A stretch of DNA of 64,000 nucleotides from Bacillota bacterium (GCA_012728375.1 JAAYFF010000004.1:1-64000), one strand, 5' to 3'. Positions 34,511 through 43,833 are shown, counted from the stretch's first letter. Notes: generated from the sequence alone by a model not told the origin. Program-made: numbers and translations.

Positions 34511-34888
34511 TCTATATTCTTTCCCCTCTTCAGAAAATCCTGCTTAAAGAGAAAAAAAAATATTAAAAATTTAAAAAATCATTCCTATTGATTTTCATAC
34601 CGAAATAGGCTTCTTAACCAAACTTCCTATCTTGTTCAAAAAAAACAAAGCGATCATCCGTTTTACAAGAAAACGCCCGTAAGACAATAAACCACAAGGT
34701 ATGTTGACCTTGTGGTTTATTGTCTTACGGGGTGATCTAGATTTCATCAAATTAAGATTACTATTCTCTAAAGAGGGTTATAAAGTAATCTCCACCCCAT
34801 TCCCTAAACTTTTTCTCCCCAGATTATTTTCGTAGGGTAATTTGCGCAGCAGCCAGCGACCAGTGTTTACTTGTCTTGTCTTGTTTGT
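34511..34888. other. Non-coding stretch between mraZ and the PAS pseudogene
   Basis: This AT-rich gap holds no supported gene. The dcw promoter is expected in its left part: TATAGA at about 34512-34517 is a possible -10 box, but no good -35 box is visible. The right part contains the 25-bp hairpin listed separately (34676-34731). Bases 34740-34888 show no recognisable element. Confidence 0.5.
34676..34731 (-). terminator. Perfect 25-bp-stem hairpin between the PAS pseudogene and mraZ
   Basis: Bases 34676-34700 and 34707-34731 are perfectly complementary (CCCGTAAGACAATAAACC and onward) around a 6-base loop. On the minus strand the hairpin is followed by GCGTTTTCTTG, a weak T-run. It is placed to end transcripts of the PAS genes before mraZ. 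The stem is much longer than a normal intrinsic terminator, so a small mobile element or a processing site is also possible. Confidence 0.6.
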
Positions 34889-35468
34889 TCATGGCATAAA
34901 CACAATCACGCCATGGGTGATTTTAGCATTATCAGCAGGCACAGGAAAAATAATGACCTTATGGAAACGGTCCGGTTGCGGCGCGCTTTGCCGTGCGATT
35001 CCGGAAAACATGGAAAACGGATCCTTTAAGTCCTCTAGAAAGAAGGTATCTCCGGCGAAAACCTTCCTGACTGCTGCAGCCAGCCGCAGATCGTTGATCT
35101 TGTATTGCAGAATGCGCACGGTTCCTTTTTCCAGATCCCTAAACCGCGTTTTCATTTCCGCCGCGAAGGCTTTGTTTATCATATACAGTTTTGCCTGTCA
35201 ATACCTGCTTGACCCGGTCCGCAACGCCAAGCTCACGCACAATGGGGTCTTCAAAAACATTGTATTTGTCCACATGGGATTCCACGCTTCTGATACCTAT
35301 CATCTCCAGCGTCGCTTTGTTAATCATCCTCGCTGTCCCATCAAGGGAAAAAATCTGAATTGGATAGGGGAAAAACTCGATCACTTTTGCCGGCAGTTCT
35401 TGTTTCTCAAAAAGCGTCTGAAATGATTTAACCAAGTTCCTTTTGGCATCGTCAAGCTGATCTGTCAT
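34889..35468 (-). pseudogene. PAS-domain protein, frameshifted, without its HTH domain
   Basis: Two overlapping frames form one decayed gene. The first (35468-35139) begins with a PAS-like region containing VIEFFPYPIQIFSLDGTARMIN. The second (to 34889) continues with KINDLRLAAAVRKVFAGDTFFLEDL and ends ITHGVIVFMP. Both parts align with the neighbouring PAS-AraC gene (VIEFFPYPIQVYAPDGTSVLVN and GETVFFPDVKVPLEDI). A one-base change in the AAA at 35171-35173 would join them. The C-terminal AraC HTH of the neighbour is absent. It starts 20 bases after the neighbour's end, so the two look like a tandem duplicate. A short split gene pair is a less likely reading. Confidence 0.7.
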
Positions 35469-35487
35469 GGACTACCCTCACTTCTTT

Positions 35488-36260
35488 TTAACCTGACATT
35501 TTCCGATATACAGACGGGGGGACGCCAACCTTCTCTCTGAATAATCTTGCGGAATGGCCATTATAATTCATGTTGCAGGCAGCAAACGCCTGCGCAATGG
35601 AAAGGTTGGGATCCAGCAGTTTCTCTTTCAATTGCTGATTTTATAATTGATATAATACTCATGGGGGGTTACGCCGGTATGCTTCTTGAACAGCTTTGTG
35701 AAATAGGCTTTGCTGAGGCACGCCGCCGCTGCGGTTTTGTTGACATCAAACTTGTCCAACCAATGGCTTTCTAGATATTCTTTCGCCTTTTCAATTTCAT
35801 CTATGCCGCGATAAACCCTCCTGTTGATCAAAAGTGCCACAACATATATCACCCGTTTAGTGTCATCTAAAATAGGGAAAACCGTAATATCCTGGTATAC
35901 GGCCTCCACATCATAGTCCTGTATACCGTATCGCTCCGCAATATCTTCCAAAGGCACTTTAACATCCGGGAAAAAGACGGTTTCTCCTTGAAAAGCCCGT
36001 TTTAATACATGAAGCTGGCCTAAGGCGGCAATGTAAGGATCTTTGAATATATTGTATTTCCCAACAACCATATCCTGGCTGCTAATATGATATTCGGACA
36101 ACAGAGCATGATTTACCAGCACCGAAGTTCCGTCCGGGGCGTAAACCTGAATCGGGTAGGGGAAGAACTCGATCACTCTGGCCAGCAGTTCTTCTTTTCC
36201 GGAAAGGGATTGCAACGACTCAATAATGTTGTTTTGCTTGCCCTCCATTTTATTCCCCAT
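35488..36260 (-). pseudogene. PAS-domain AraC-type regulator with one frameshift
   Basis: The frame from ATG 36260 encodes a PAS-like sensor region (about 28-150) and the first AraC helix-turn-helix (VNKTAAAACLSKAYFTKLFKK). It stops at 35628 after YINYKISN. In the next frame the sequence continues directly with LKEKLLDPNLSIAQAFAACN and YNGHSARLFREKVGVPPSVYRK, the second AraC helix-turn-helix, ending at 35488. One missing base at about 35630-35633 explains the break. So the intact form would be about 257 residues, a ligand- or signal-controlled regulator. It may be a true pseudogene or a sequencing error. Confidence 0.78.
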
Positions 36261-36576
36261 TTTTTATAACCTGTTGCTATTTACATGATATCCCAGAATT
36301 GTTTTTTCTTTATATTATGCTATAGATTTTCATATATTTAAAGGTTTATCCTGATTTCAACAACCTAAATATTACCAATTACACTAGTTTATACTAGAAA
36401 CTTAAATAAAAGAAAAATAATTTAAGAAAATAGCGCTATTTACCATCTTTTACCTTACACTTTCGTTATCCCGGGCTTTTAAGACAAATATCCCGAATCC
36501 CTTAGCCATGTTAAACATAGCTAAGGGATTCGGGCAGTGTACTCAGACTAAAGACCTCGTACCGCATCTGCGAACT
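36261..36576. other. Non-coding gap upstream of the PAS-AraC gene
   Basis: This 316-base AT-rich gap has no supported gene. It should hold the promoter for the PAS-AraC gene: TTGAAA followed after 18 bases by TATATG, and a further TATAGCATAATATAAA region, are candidates at about 36320-36360. The palindrome at 36492-36534 is listed separately. Confidence 0.4.
36492..36534 (-). terminator. 43-base near-perfect palindrome after mgtE
   Basis: CCCGAATCCCTTAGC pairs with GCTAAGGGATTCGGG, and the inner arms (ATGTT/AACAT) extend the stem with one mismatch, giving about 20 pairs. It lies 43 bases after the mgtE stop. The minus-strand tail is ATATTTGTCTTAAAA, a poor T-run. It is probably the mgtE terminator. 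The outer CCCG/CGGG clamp resembles the hairpin at 34676. Confidence 0.6.
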
Positions 36577-37896
36577 TTATACAAGATACGCCATAAATAG
36601 TGTCGCGGTCCCAAAATAAATGACCAGACCGGTTATATCTTTAATAGTTGTGACAAAAGGGCCGGCGGTGATTGCCGGATCAATGCCAAAATGATTAAAA
36701 AAGAGCGGAACCAGGGTTCCGATCAAAGCCGCCAGGGTGATGTCAAGAAACATGGCCATCCCTACAGCAAGGCCCAAAAAAGGAAGGCCCTGCCAGATAT
36801 AAGCAAAAACTGCTATAGCCAAACCGTTTATTAATCCCATAGTAATTCCCACTTTAATTTCACGAAAAAGGTATTTCCAGATATCGCTGGGACCAATCTC
36901 GCCGGTAGCCAGACCCCGCACAAAAAGAGTGGATGATTGGGTTCCCACATTCCCTCCCATACCCATAATTACGGGAATAAAAATCGCCAGAATAACAATG
37001 CTCTGCAAAGTGTCCTCAAATGCTCCAATCACGCTTCCCGACAAGAGCCCCCCCAGCAGGCTGATCAACAACCAAGGCAATCTTTTTCCCACAAGCCCAA
37101 AAACAGAAGCCCCCAGAAGATCGCTGCCTGTCACCTCGCCTGTCCCGGCAAGCCGGTAAATATCCTCCGTAGCTTCTTCCTCGATAACATCAATAATATC
37201 ATCTACCGTAATGATACCCAGCAGCCGTTCTTCTTCATCCACCACCGGTACTGCCAGCAGGTCATACCTGGAGACAACACGGGCCACTTCTTCCTGGTCC
37301 ATTTCTGCTGGAACGCTAATGACATTTTTTAACATAATTTCTTGAAGGAGCGTTCCGTCCTCTGCGGCTATTAAATCCCTTAAAGAAAGGACCCCGTTTA
37401 ATTTTGCCTGTTCATCCACTACATAGACGTAATAGATTATTTCCGCGTCAGGTGCGATCTCCCGCAGGCGGGTTATCGCTTCTTCAACAGGGATATTCTG
37501 AGGAAGGGCGATAAAATCTGTTGTCATAATCCCGCCGGCAGTATCTTCCGGATATTTTAACAGTCCCCTAATTTCTTCCGCTTCTTCTTCAATATGTGCC
37601 AGAAGTTCTTTCGCTTCCTCAGGGGGCAGTTCTCTGACCAGGTCGGCTGCGTCATCAATATCCATTTCTTTTAAGATTGCGGAAGCCTTATGCTTCGTCA
37701 ACAACCTTAAAAGAGATACCTGGTCAAAATCCTCCATCTCTTGAATTATCAGGGCAGCCTCTTCATCAGAAAGAAGAGCAAAGAGTTCTTTCTTTTGTTC
37801 GTCGTTTAGCTCATCTACCAGTTCTGCCAAATCGCTGGGATGGGTACCGTCTTTTATTTGAAGAACAATTTTTTGCATTACTTGCTGAATTGACAA
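36577..37896 (-). CDS. mgtE: Magnesium channel/transporter MgtE
   Basis: MgtE is a homodimeric Mg2+-selective channel gated by cytosolic Mg2+. The N-terminal domain (about 1-120) has LAELVDELNDEQKKELFALL and related acidic repeats. Two CBS domains follow (MTTDFIALPQNIPVEEAI and MLKNVISVPAEMDQEEVARVV). The membrane part has five helices with IPVIMGMGGNVGTQSSTLFVRGLA, the pore signature. The TTG at 37896 is chosen because it is preceded by AAGGGGGG and gives 439 residues; the open frame runs 32 codons further. A promoter lies at 38007-38035. No M-box riboswitch was recognised in the leader. Confidence 0.93.
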   Translation of the reverse strand: MSIQQVMQKIVLQIKDGTHPSDLAELVDELNDEQKKELFALLSDEEAALIIQEMEDFDQVSLLRLLTKHKASAILKEMDIDDAADLVRELPPEEAKELLAHIEEEAEEIRGLLKYPEDTAGGIMTTDFIALPQNIPVEEAITRLREIAPDAEIIYYVYVVDEQAKLNGVLSLRDLIAAEDGTLLQEIMLKNVISVPAEMDQEEVARVVSRYDLLAVPVVDEEERLLGIITVDDIIDVIEEEATEDIYRLAGTGEVTGSDLLGASVFGLVGKRLPWLLISLLGGLLSGSVIGAFEDTLQSIVILAIFIPVIMGMGGNVGTQSSTLFVRGLATGEIGPSDIWKYLFREIKVGITMGLINGLAIAVFAYIWQGLPFLGLAVGMAMFLDITLAALIGTLVPLFFNHFGIDPAITAGPFVTTIKDITGLVIYFGTATLFMAYLV

Positions 37897-38006
37897 ACCC
37901 TCACCCCCCTTATGAAAAACCATCAGAATATCCGCTTTACAAGCACATTCTACAATATTCGCTTCAAACCAATTCAGGTATTTGTTCCGCAAAATTTAAT
38001 AGTTAC

Positions 38007-38035
38007 ATTATATCACTATTTTTTTTGGGTGAAAA
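38007..38035 (-). promoter_or_regulatory. Probable sigma-A promoter of mgtE
   Basis: On the minus strand TATAAT (38007-38012) is preceded by a 17-base spacer and TTTTCA (38030-38035), a moderate -35 box. It lies directly after the 6S RNA terminator and about 110 bases ahead of the chosen mgtE start. Confidence 0.55.
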
Positions 38036-38051
38036 AAAAAATATGTAAAAA

Positions 38052-38251
38052 CAAAAAGATACCCCACCATACCGTGGGCCTGCTTGTTTTGAACTGCTCT
38101 TCCTAAGGTGGGTGCCCTCTTACATGCTTTATAGGTCCCTCTTCAAGGGCATCTATGCTGCACATAAAGCCGGGATCCCTTTTCATAAGTGTTAGCTCAA
38201 AACTTTAGCGGCTACACGCATACAGTAGGGTACTTCTTCAATAATCTTCGC
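38052..38251 (-). ncRNA. ssrS: 6S RNA
   Basis: An independent transcript of about 200 bases lies between aspS and mgtE. It has its own promoter (38258-38286) and ends in a T-rich tail. The 5' segment from 38232 (TACCCTACTGTAT, a bulged G, then CGTG) pairs fully, with G-U pairs, with the 3' segment ending at 38060 (CACG, GTATGGTGGGGTA). This forms the 17-bp closing stem. Inside lie an open central region and a long apical arm (GCTTTAT with ATAAAGC, CCCTTGAAGAGGG). This closing stem, bubble and apical arm plan is that of 6S RNA, which binds the sigma-A polymerase. B. subtilis 6S-1 (bsrA) also lies beside aspS. The call is from structure and position, not a covariance search. Confidence 0.82.
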
Positions 38252-38257
38252 AAAATT

Positions 38258-38286
38258 ATGATAGCACAGTTTTACTTATGTTGCAA
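38258..38286 (-). promoter_or_regulatory. Sigma-A promoter of the 6S RNA gene
   Basis: On the minus strand TTGCAA (38281-38286), a 17-base spacer and TATCAT (38258-38263) place the start of transcription near 38251. It lies in the gap after the aspS stop. Confidence 0.75.
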
Positions 38287-38348
38287 GATGAAAATAGATC
38301 TCTAAATTTCTAAAAATCACCATTTTCAATTCTTACCGAAAGCGCGGC

Positions 38349-40133
38349 TCAAACGTCTTTTTTATTATTCCGCAAAACAGGAGAAATATGCAATTCAGCA
38401 AGCTGTCCGGCGGAAACAGGACCCGGAGCGCCCGTCAACAGGCAGTTTCCAGCCGCGGTCTTAGGGAAGGCGATGACATCCCTGATACTCTTTCTGCCTG
38501 CCATCAGCATGATCAGGCGATCAAGCCCAAATGCAAGACCGCCGTGCGGAGGCGCACCATACTCGAAAGCTCTCATCAAAAAACCAAATTTTTCCTCAAT
38601 TTCCTCATCGGGCAAACCGAGCAGTTTGAAAATTTGCTCCTGAACTTCCTTACGGTGTATACGTATGCTCCCACCGGCAACTTCTACGCCGTTATAAACC
38701 AGGTCATAGGCTTGAGAGCGAACCTTCAGCGGATCAACGGCCAGTAAAGGAAGTTCTTCTTCCAAGGGAGCTGTAAAAGGATGGTGTACAGAATCATACC
38801 TTTTTTCTTCTGCATCATAAGCCAGCAGCGGAAAATCAACGATCCAGAGAAATTTATCTTCATTCTGAGGAATCAGGCCTTCACGGCGGGCCAGATGGAC
38901 CCTCAACTGTCCAAGAACATCAAGAGCTTTCTCCCTCTTGCCCGCTATAAAGAGCAGAAGATCTCCTTCCCGGGCGTCAAATTTTTCTCTGATCGTATCA
39001 AGTTGTGACGGCGAAAAGAACTTGGCAATCGGTGTTTTAAAACCCTCACCGGTGACGATCATCCAGCCCAGCCCCTGAGCTCCCCAAGACTGGACCAGTG
39101 CTGTAAGATCGTCAATTTCCTTCCGGCTGTATCGGCCGCAATTTTTTGCATTTATACCTTTGACAATGCCCCCATCTTGAACAGCAGTTTTAAAAACCCT
39201 AAACTGCGAAGCAGCAGCGATTTCAGAAATATCGACAAGTTCCATAGCAAAACGGGTATCAGGCCTGTCGGAGCCGAACCTCTCCATGGCCTCCCGGTAA
39301 GGAAGAACTTCGAAGGGGATTTTGAGATCTTTGCCTTGAACCTGTTGAAAAAGATGTTTAACAAGCCCTTCCACTACGGACATAATGTCTTCCCGCGAGG
39401 AAAAAGACATTTCCATATCTATTTGGGTAAATTCGGGCTGCCGATCCGCCCTTAAGTCTTCATCCCGAAAACAACGGGCGATCTGAAAATATTTTTCCAC
39501 CCCGGCAACCATTAAAAGCTGTTTAAAAAGCTGCGGCGATTGGGGTAGGGCAAAAAAACTTCCCGGAGAAATGCGGCTGGGAACCAGATAATCCCGGGCC
39601 CCTTCGGGAGTGCTGCGCGTTAACATGGGTGTTTCAATTTCCCAAAAGCCTTCCCCGTCCAGGTACTTCCTCGCTTCTAAAAGGATTCTGTGACGGAAAT
39701 GAAGCAACTCCAACATTTCAGGCCTGCGCAGATCGAGATAACGATAGCGCAGGCGCAAATTTTCATCGGTATCAATATTATTTTCAATATAAAAAGGAGG
39801 CGTAAGAGAGGGATTCAAAATTTCAAGGGCATCTGCCGAAATTTCAATTTCTCCTGTTTTTAACTTGAGATTAACGGTCTCCGGGGATCGTGGAACTACC
39901 TTCCCCCCTACGGCAACAACATATTCCGGCCGTATTTTTTCCACCTGATTAAAAAAAGACTTGTTCTTTTCCTGGTCGAAGACAACCTGAACAATACCGG
40001 TACGATCGCGTAAATCGAGGAAAATAAGCCCCCCATGATCCCTGCGTCCTTGGACCCAACCCGCCACTACTACTTTCTCACCGACGTTTACTTTTGTTAA
40101 TAATCCACAATTTGTATTTTTTTTTAAAGTCAT
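38349..40133 (-). CDS. aspS: Aspartyl-tRNA synthetase (bacterial type)
   Basis: This class II synthetase charges tRNA-Asp. The N-terminal OB-fold anticodon-binding domain includes VVVAGWVQGRRDHGGLIFLDLRD. Motif 2 (ARCFRDEDLRADRQPEFTQIDMEMSF, in part) and motif 3 (GLAFGLDRLIMLM) are intact, and the bacterial GAD insert is present. The ATG at 40133 has GGAGA seven bases upstream and gives 594 residues; the frame is open 16 codons further. A consensus promoter lies at 40218-40246. hisS, often upstream in Firmicutes, is not present; dtd comes directly before. Confidence 0.96.
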   Translation of the reverse strand: MTLKKNTNCGLLTKVNVGEKVVVAGWVQGRRDHGGLIFLDLRDRTGIVQVVFDQEKNKSFFNQVEKIRPEYVVAVGGKVVPRSPETVNLKLKTGEIEISADALEILNPSLTPPFYIENNIDTDENLRLRYRYLDLRRPEMLELLHFRHRILLEARKYLDGEGFWEIETPMLTRSTPEGARDYLVPSRISPGSFFALPQSPQLFKQLLMVAGVEKYFQIARCFRDEDLRADRQPEFTQIDMEMSFSSREDIMSVVEGLVKHLFQQVQGKDLKIPFEVLPYREAMERFGSDRPDTRFAMELVDISEIAAASQFRVFKTAVQDGGIVKGINAKNCGRYSRKEIDDLTALVQSWGAQGLGWMIVTGEGFKTPIAKFFSPSQLDTIREKFDAREGDLLLFIAGKREKALDVLGQLRVHLARREGLIPQNEDKFLWIVDFPLLAYDAEEKRYDSVHHPFTAPLEEELPLLAVDPLKVRSQAYDLVYNGVEVAGGSIRIHRKEVQEQIFKLLGLPDEEIEEKFGFLMRAFEYGAPPHGGLAFGLDRLIMLMAGRKSIRDVIAFPKTAAGNCLLTGAPGPVSAGQLAELHISPVLRNNKKDV

Positions 40134-40217
40134 CAGCGTATCTCCAGCCTTCCGAACTTTATTTAGGCAGGTTTTGCTCAAGTTATATCAAGAGGGCAAC
40201 CTTTTCCTGCTTAAATG

Positions 40218-40246
40218 ATTTTAGCCAATGTCGGACACCTTGTCAA
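40218..40246 (-). promoter_or_regulatory. Sigma-A promoter of aspS
   Basis: On the minus strand TTGACA (40241-40246), a 17-base spacer and TAAAAT (40218-40223) form a near-consensus promoter. It lies just after the dtd terminator and gives a leader of about 78 bases before the aspS ATG. Confidence 0.88.
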
Positions 40247-40290
40247 CTCATCCTCAAAATTGTCTCAATTTCTTCTTTAGGCATGGGTTT

Positions 40291-40316
40291 ATAAAAAAAG
40301 CGCGAGATTACTCGCA
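40291..40316 (-). terminator. Intrinsic terminator after dtd
   Basis: GCGAG and CTCGC surround the loop TAAT on the minus strand and are followed by GCTTTTTTTATA. It lies about 22 bases after the dtd stop and closes the relA-dtd unit. Confidence 0.8.
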
Positions 40317-40337
40317 ACTTTGCAAATTAGGCTGGGG

Positions 40338-40787
40338 TTAAAAAAGCTTCCGGCTGTCCAGCAAGATCGTAACGGGTCCGTCGTTTTCCACATGCACCTT
40401 CATCATGGCCTGAAAAATTCCTGTTTCCACCCTCAAACCTTTTTCCCGCAGCATCTTGCACAAATATTCGTAAAGATACTTAGCCTTATCCGGCCTTGCT
40501 GCCGCAAAAAAACTCGGGCGACGGCCTTTGCGGCAATCCCCGTACAGAGTAAACTGGGAAATACACAAAACCTCTCCCCCGGTTTCCAGCAAAGAGAGAT
40601 TCATTTTCCCCTCCTTATCTTCAAATATCCGCAGAGAGGCAATTTTCTCAGAAATATAGCGGCAGTCTTCTTCCCTGTCATCTGCTCCGATCCCGGCAAA
40701 AACAACTACACCCGCCGAGATTTTCCCAACAACTTTTCCATCAACCTCTACCTTCGATTTTCCTGCCCTCTGCACGACGGCACGCAA
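40338..40787 (-). CDS. dtd: D-aminoacyl-tRNA deacylase
   Basis: Dtd hydrolyses D-aminoacyl-tRNAs and Gly-tRNA-Ala, a proofreading step in the cytoplasm. The two family motifs are present: [17 protein letters not shown] near residue 75 and the Gly-cis-Pro motif in [11 protein letters not shown] near the C-terminus. The start is taken as TTG 40787 (giving [11 protein letters not shown] as in other Dtd proteins) with AAAGGTGG eight bases upstream. It follows relA, as in Bacillus (relA-dtd). Confidence 0.95.
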   Translation of the reverse strand: MRAVVQRAGKSKVEVDGKVVGKISAGVVVFAGIGADDREEDCRYISEKIASLRIFEDKEGKMNLSLLETGGEVLCISQFTLYGDCRKGRRPSFFAAARPDKAKYLYEYLCKMLREKGLRVETGIFQAMMKVHVENDGPVTILLDSRKLF

Positions 40788-40836
40788 AAAAAACACCACC
40801 TTTACCAAGAAGTCTTGAGGTAAATATAAGGTTGGT

Positions 40837-43017
40837 TTATTTTTTTCTTACGGCAGAACTTGACCCCGAGCGCCTTCTGACGGAATAAACATCTTTTAGG
40901 CGCCTGACTTTATTCATGATATGCTCCAGTTGTTCCAGGTTTTTAACCACAAAGGTAAGATTAACAACCACCATTTTATCCCTGGTTGTCCGGCCGTTTA
41001 CCGCGGTAATATTTATCTTACTTTCGCTGACAGCATACATAACTTCAGCAAGAAAGCCGGGTCTTTCCATCGCGATAATCTCTATTTCAACGGGAAAAGA
41101 AAGATCATCTGTTGCTTCCCAGCGCACATCCAGGAATCTCTCTTTAAGGCTTTTAAGCAATGCAACATTGGGGCAATCGATACGATGGATAGAGACTCCC
41201 CGCCCCCTGGTTACAAACCCTGTGATCTCGTCCCCCGGCAGAGGATTACAGCATTTCGAAAAACGCACCAGTAGGTTATCAATCCCTTGTATTCTAACAC
41301 CCCTTAAAGGACGGGAAGCTTCCTTCCAAGGTTTAATTTCAACCGGCGGAAGATTCTTCTCTTCACCGAATTTTTTCTTATATTCGTCTCTTAACTTTGT
41401 AATAAGTTGCTTTGAAGATACACCGCCGTACCCTACTGCCGCATACACATCATCCGCTGAAAGAAGGTTGTATTTTCTTCCCACGTCTTCTAAAAGCTGA
41501 TCTTTCAGAAGGAGGTGCGGTTCCAACTGCAGCTTGCGAATATCCCTCTCTAAAATCTCCTTGCCTTTGGAAATGTTTTCTTCACGGCGTTCCCGTTTAA
41601 ACCAGCCTCTGATTTTGCTTTTTGCCTGGGAGCTTTTAACAATTTTTAGCCAGTCCCGGCTGGGCGTCCCCTGTTTGCTGGTAATAATCTCTAGGATATC
41701 TCCGGTTTTTAACTGGTAGTCTAAGGGAACAATCCTCCCGTTTACCTTTGCTCCCACACAATGGTTTCCGATATCGGTGTGAATTCTATAGGCAAAATCC
41801 AGCGGAACAGACCCCTTGGGGAGATCGATCACATCCCCCCTGGGGGTAAAAACGAAAACCTCATCTGAAAAGAGGTCAATTTTAAGGTGCTCCATAAATT
41901 CATGGGCATCTTTTAAATCCTGCTGCCATTCGAGCAGCTGCCGCAACCAGGAGAGCTTTTCCTCAAATTCCTTGTCATCTTTAACCTTTTCTTTATACTT
42001 CCAGTGAGCCGCAATTCCATATTCTGCCGTGCGGTGCATCTCCTTTGTTCTAATCTGCACCTCAAGGAGTTCATTTTCTGCACAAACAACGGTTGTATGC
42101 AGAGACTGGTACATATTCGGCTTGGGCATGGCGATATAATCGTTGAATTGACCGGGTATCGGCCTCCAAAGGGTGTGAACAACTCCGAGGGATGCGTAAC
42201 AGTCCCTTATGGTTTCAACAATAATGCGCACTGCGGTCAGGTCATAGATCTCAGAAAAGTCCTTACCCTGCTCCTTCATTTTATGGTAAATACTGTAAAT
42301 ATGTTTAGGGCGGCCGCTTATATCGGCCTTTAAACCTGCCTCATCTAATTTCTTGCGCAAAATTTCAATTACCTGATTAATAAACTCTTCCCGTTCCTTT
42401 CTTTTTTTAGCCAATTTGTCAACCAGGTAATAGTAATCGTCGGCATTTAAATAACGGAATGCCAGATCTTCCAGTTCCCATTTTATTTTATAAATTCCCA
42501 GCCGGTGAGCAAGGGGCGCATAAATCTCCAGCGTTTCCCGGGCTATTTCTTTTTGTTTGGAATTGTTCAGGTAACGGAGTGTGCGCATATTGTGCGTCCT
42601 GTCGGCCAATTTGACAAGAATAACTCTTATATCCCTGGCCATGGCCACAAACATTTTTCTCCATGTTTCGGCCTGGTGTTCCTCCTTGGAACGGAATTCC
42701 ATACGGCTCAATTTTGTTACTCCATCAACTAGTGCTGCGACTTCCTCTCCAAACTCATCATCAAGCTCTTCATAAGTTACGGGGGTGTCCTCCAATACAT
42801 CGTGAAGGAGACCGGTCATGATTGTCACGAGATCCAGCTCCAGCTCGGCTAAAATAGAGGCAACCCCCAGGGGATGAGTAATAAAGGAATCCCCGGAAAC
42901 TCTCTTTTGTCCCTCATGGGCTTTCAGGGCGAACTGGTAGGCTTTACGGACAAGCGCCCAATCCTCTCGTTTTTTATTATAACGGGTAAAACGCCTTTTT
43001 AACTGCTGAAGGCTCAT
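40837..43017 (-). CDS. relA: Bifunctional (p)ppGpp synthetase/hydrolase RelA/SpoT
   Basis: This Rel enzyme makes and degrades (p)ppGpp on the ribosome. The hydrolase HD domain includes [14 protein letters not shown] and [10 protein letters not shown] near residue 70, so hydrolysis should be intact. The synthetase domain follows (about 230-345, with [10 protein letters not shown]), then TGS ([14 protein letters not shown]), a zinc-finger-like part with [12 protein letters not shown], and a C-terminal ACT domain ([21 protein letters not shown]). The length is 726 residues. AAGGAAGAG precedes the ATG. apt, the usual upstream neighbour, is missing; a recJ pseudogene precedes it. Confidence 0.96.
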   Translation of the reverse strand: MSLQQLKRRFTRYNKKREDWALVRKAYQFALKAHEGQKRVSGDSFITHPLGVASILAELELDLVTIMTGLLHDVLEDTPVTYEELDDEFGEEVAALVDGVTKLSRMEFRSKEEHQAETWRKMFVAMARDIRVILVKLADRTHNMRTLRYLNNSKQKEIARETLEIYAPLAHRLGIYKIKWELEDLAFRYLNADDYYYLVDKLAKKRKEREEFINQVIEILRKKLDEAGLKADISGRPKHIYSIYHKMKEQGKDFSEIYDLTAVRIIVETIRDCYASLGVVHTLWRPIPGQFNDYIAMPKPNMYQSLHTTVVCAENELLEVQIRTKEMHRTAEYGIAAHWKYKEKVKDDKEFEEKLSWLRQLLEWQQDLKDAHEFMEHLKIDLFSDEVFVFTPRGDVIDLPKGSVPLDFAYRIHTDIGNHCVGAKVNGRIVPLDYQLKTGDILEIITSKQGTPSRDWLKIVKSSQAKSKIRGWFKRERREENISKGKEILERDIRKLQLEPHLLLKDQLLEDVGRKYNLLSADDVYAAVGYGGVSSKQLITKLRDEYKKKFGEEKNLPPVEIKPWKEASRPLRGVRIQGIDNLLVRFSKCCNPLPGDEITGFVTRGRGVSIHRIDCPNVALLKSLKERFLDVRWEATDDLSFPVEIEIIAMERPGFLAEVMYAVSESKINITAVNGRTTRDKMVVVNLTFVVKNLEQLEHIMNKVRRLKDVYSVRRRSGSSSAVRKK

Positions 43018-43107
43018 TTTTCTCTTCCTTTTATCAAGTTTTTCAAGTTTTTATCCCGGAGAAGCGATTTCCTTAGCTGGCCGGAAGCGCGCTTTATGGA
43101 AATATTC

Positions 43108-43833
43108 TCACGTTTTTCTTTCTGTTAATGCTGCTTCAGCAACAAGACGGCATGCTTCAGTAAATATTTCTTTTTCAATTTCCTGGCGTTTGGTATTTAT
43201 CTGCAGGAGGATCTTCGCAATTTCTTGTGCAGCCCCGTGGTCCTTTTCCAGCAAAAAACGTATGGCAAGATGGGCATCTCCCAGAGGTCGCCGGGGGCAT
43301 TCAGGCGTATCCGAAACTGCCTGCTGAGAATTGCTTCAACAAGTTTATAAGCAATCCCCGCGGCGCAAAGCATTTTAAAAGGGTAGGGACAATCGATTCT
43401 TTGTGGATTAATCACAGCAACGGCAGGCGGCAAAACATCTAGAGGCAGATGGTGATCCCTCACAACTATATCCATTTCCATTTGCCGAGCAAGTGATACT
43501 TCTTCCTGCAAAAGTGATACCGCAATCAACGGTAATGACCGGGGAGCAGCCTTTAAGTTCTTCCGTTCCGGACCGGCTCAAACCGTATCCTTCGGCATAA
43601 CAGCTGGGAAGATAACGTCCTCAAAGGCTTGGGAAATAATATTATATTAACAGCCAAGTCCATATCTTTCATGCAAAAAGGGGAATAAAGCTGCGAGAAG
43701 GCAGGTTTCAAAAAGGCTTCTCCTTCCTCAACGCTACTAATTCCCCTGTTAATAAGGATCTGGGCCACTGCTTTTGTGCCAGGAAAGTCCTTTTTTCAAT
43801 ATCCTGCGGGTACAGGCTCCATTCCTTGTGCAT
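43108..43833 (-). pseudogene. recJ: recJ, single-stranded-DNA exonuclease, decayed remnant
   Basis: Pieces of RecJ are found in several frames in the right order. The N-terminus begins MHKEWSLYPQDIEKR, then LAQILINRGISSVEEGEAFL and YSPFCMKDMDLAV; a break follows. Next comes RYLPSCYAEGYGLSRSGTEE and VITVDCGI, then DIVVRDHHLPLDVLPPAVAV (the DHH motif) and CPYPFKMLCAAGIAYKLVEA. After further damage, LAIRFLLEKDHGAAQEIAKIL and TKRQEIEKEIFTEACRLVAE. The segment with the DYDADG metal motif is deleted, at least three frameshifts occur, and the C-terminal domains are absent. In Bacillus the order is secDF-recJ-apt-relA, so the place is exactly right. Confidence 0.9.

Noticed and set aside
34842-35426. 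194-codon plus-strand frame opposite the left PAS pseudogene
   Set aside because: The minus strand carries recognisable PAS sequence shared with its neighbour; the plus frame has no recognisable features.
37897-38006. Magnesium (M-box) riboswitch before mgtE
   Set aside because: The leader is only about 105 bases and shows neither the M-box conserved segments nor a terminator.
38052-38251. SRP RNA as an alternative for the structured RNA
   Set aside because: The conserved SRP helix 8 sequence (GGAAGGAAGCAGC type) is not present, while the long closing stem and open centre fit 6S RNA.
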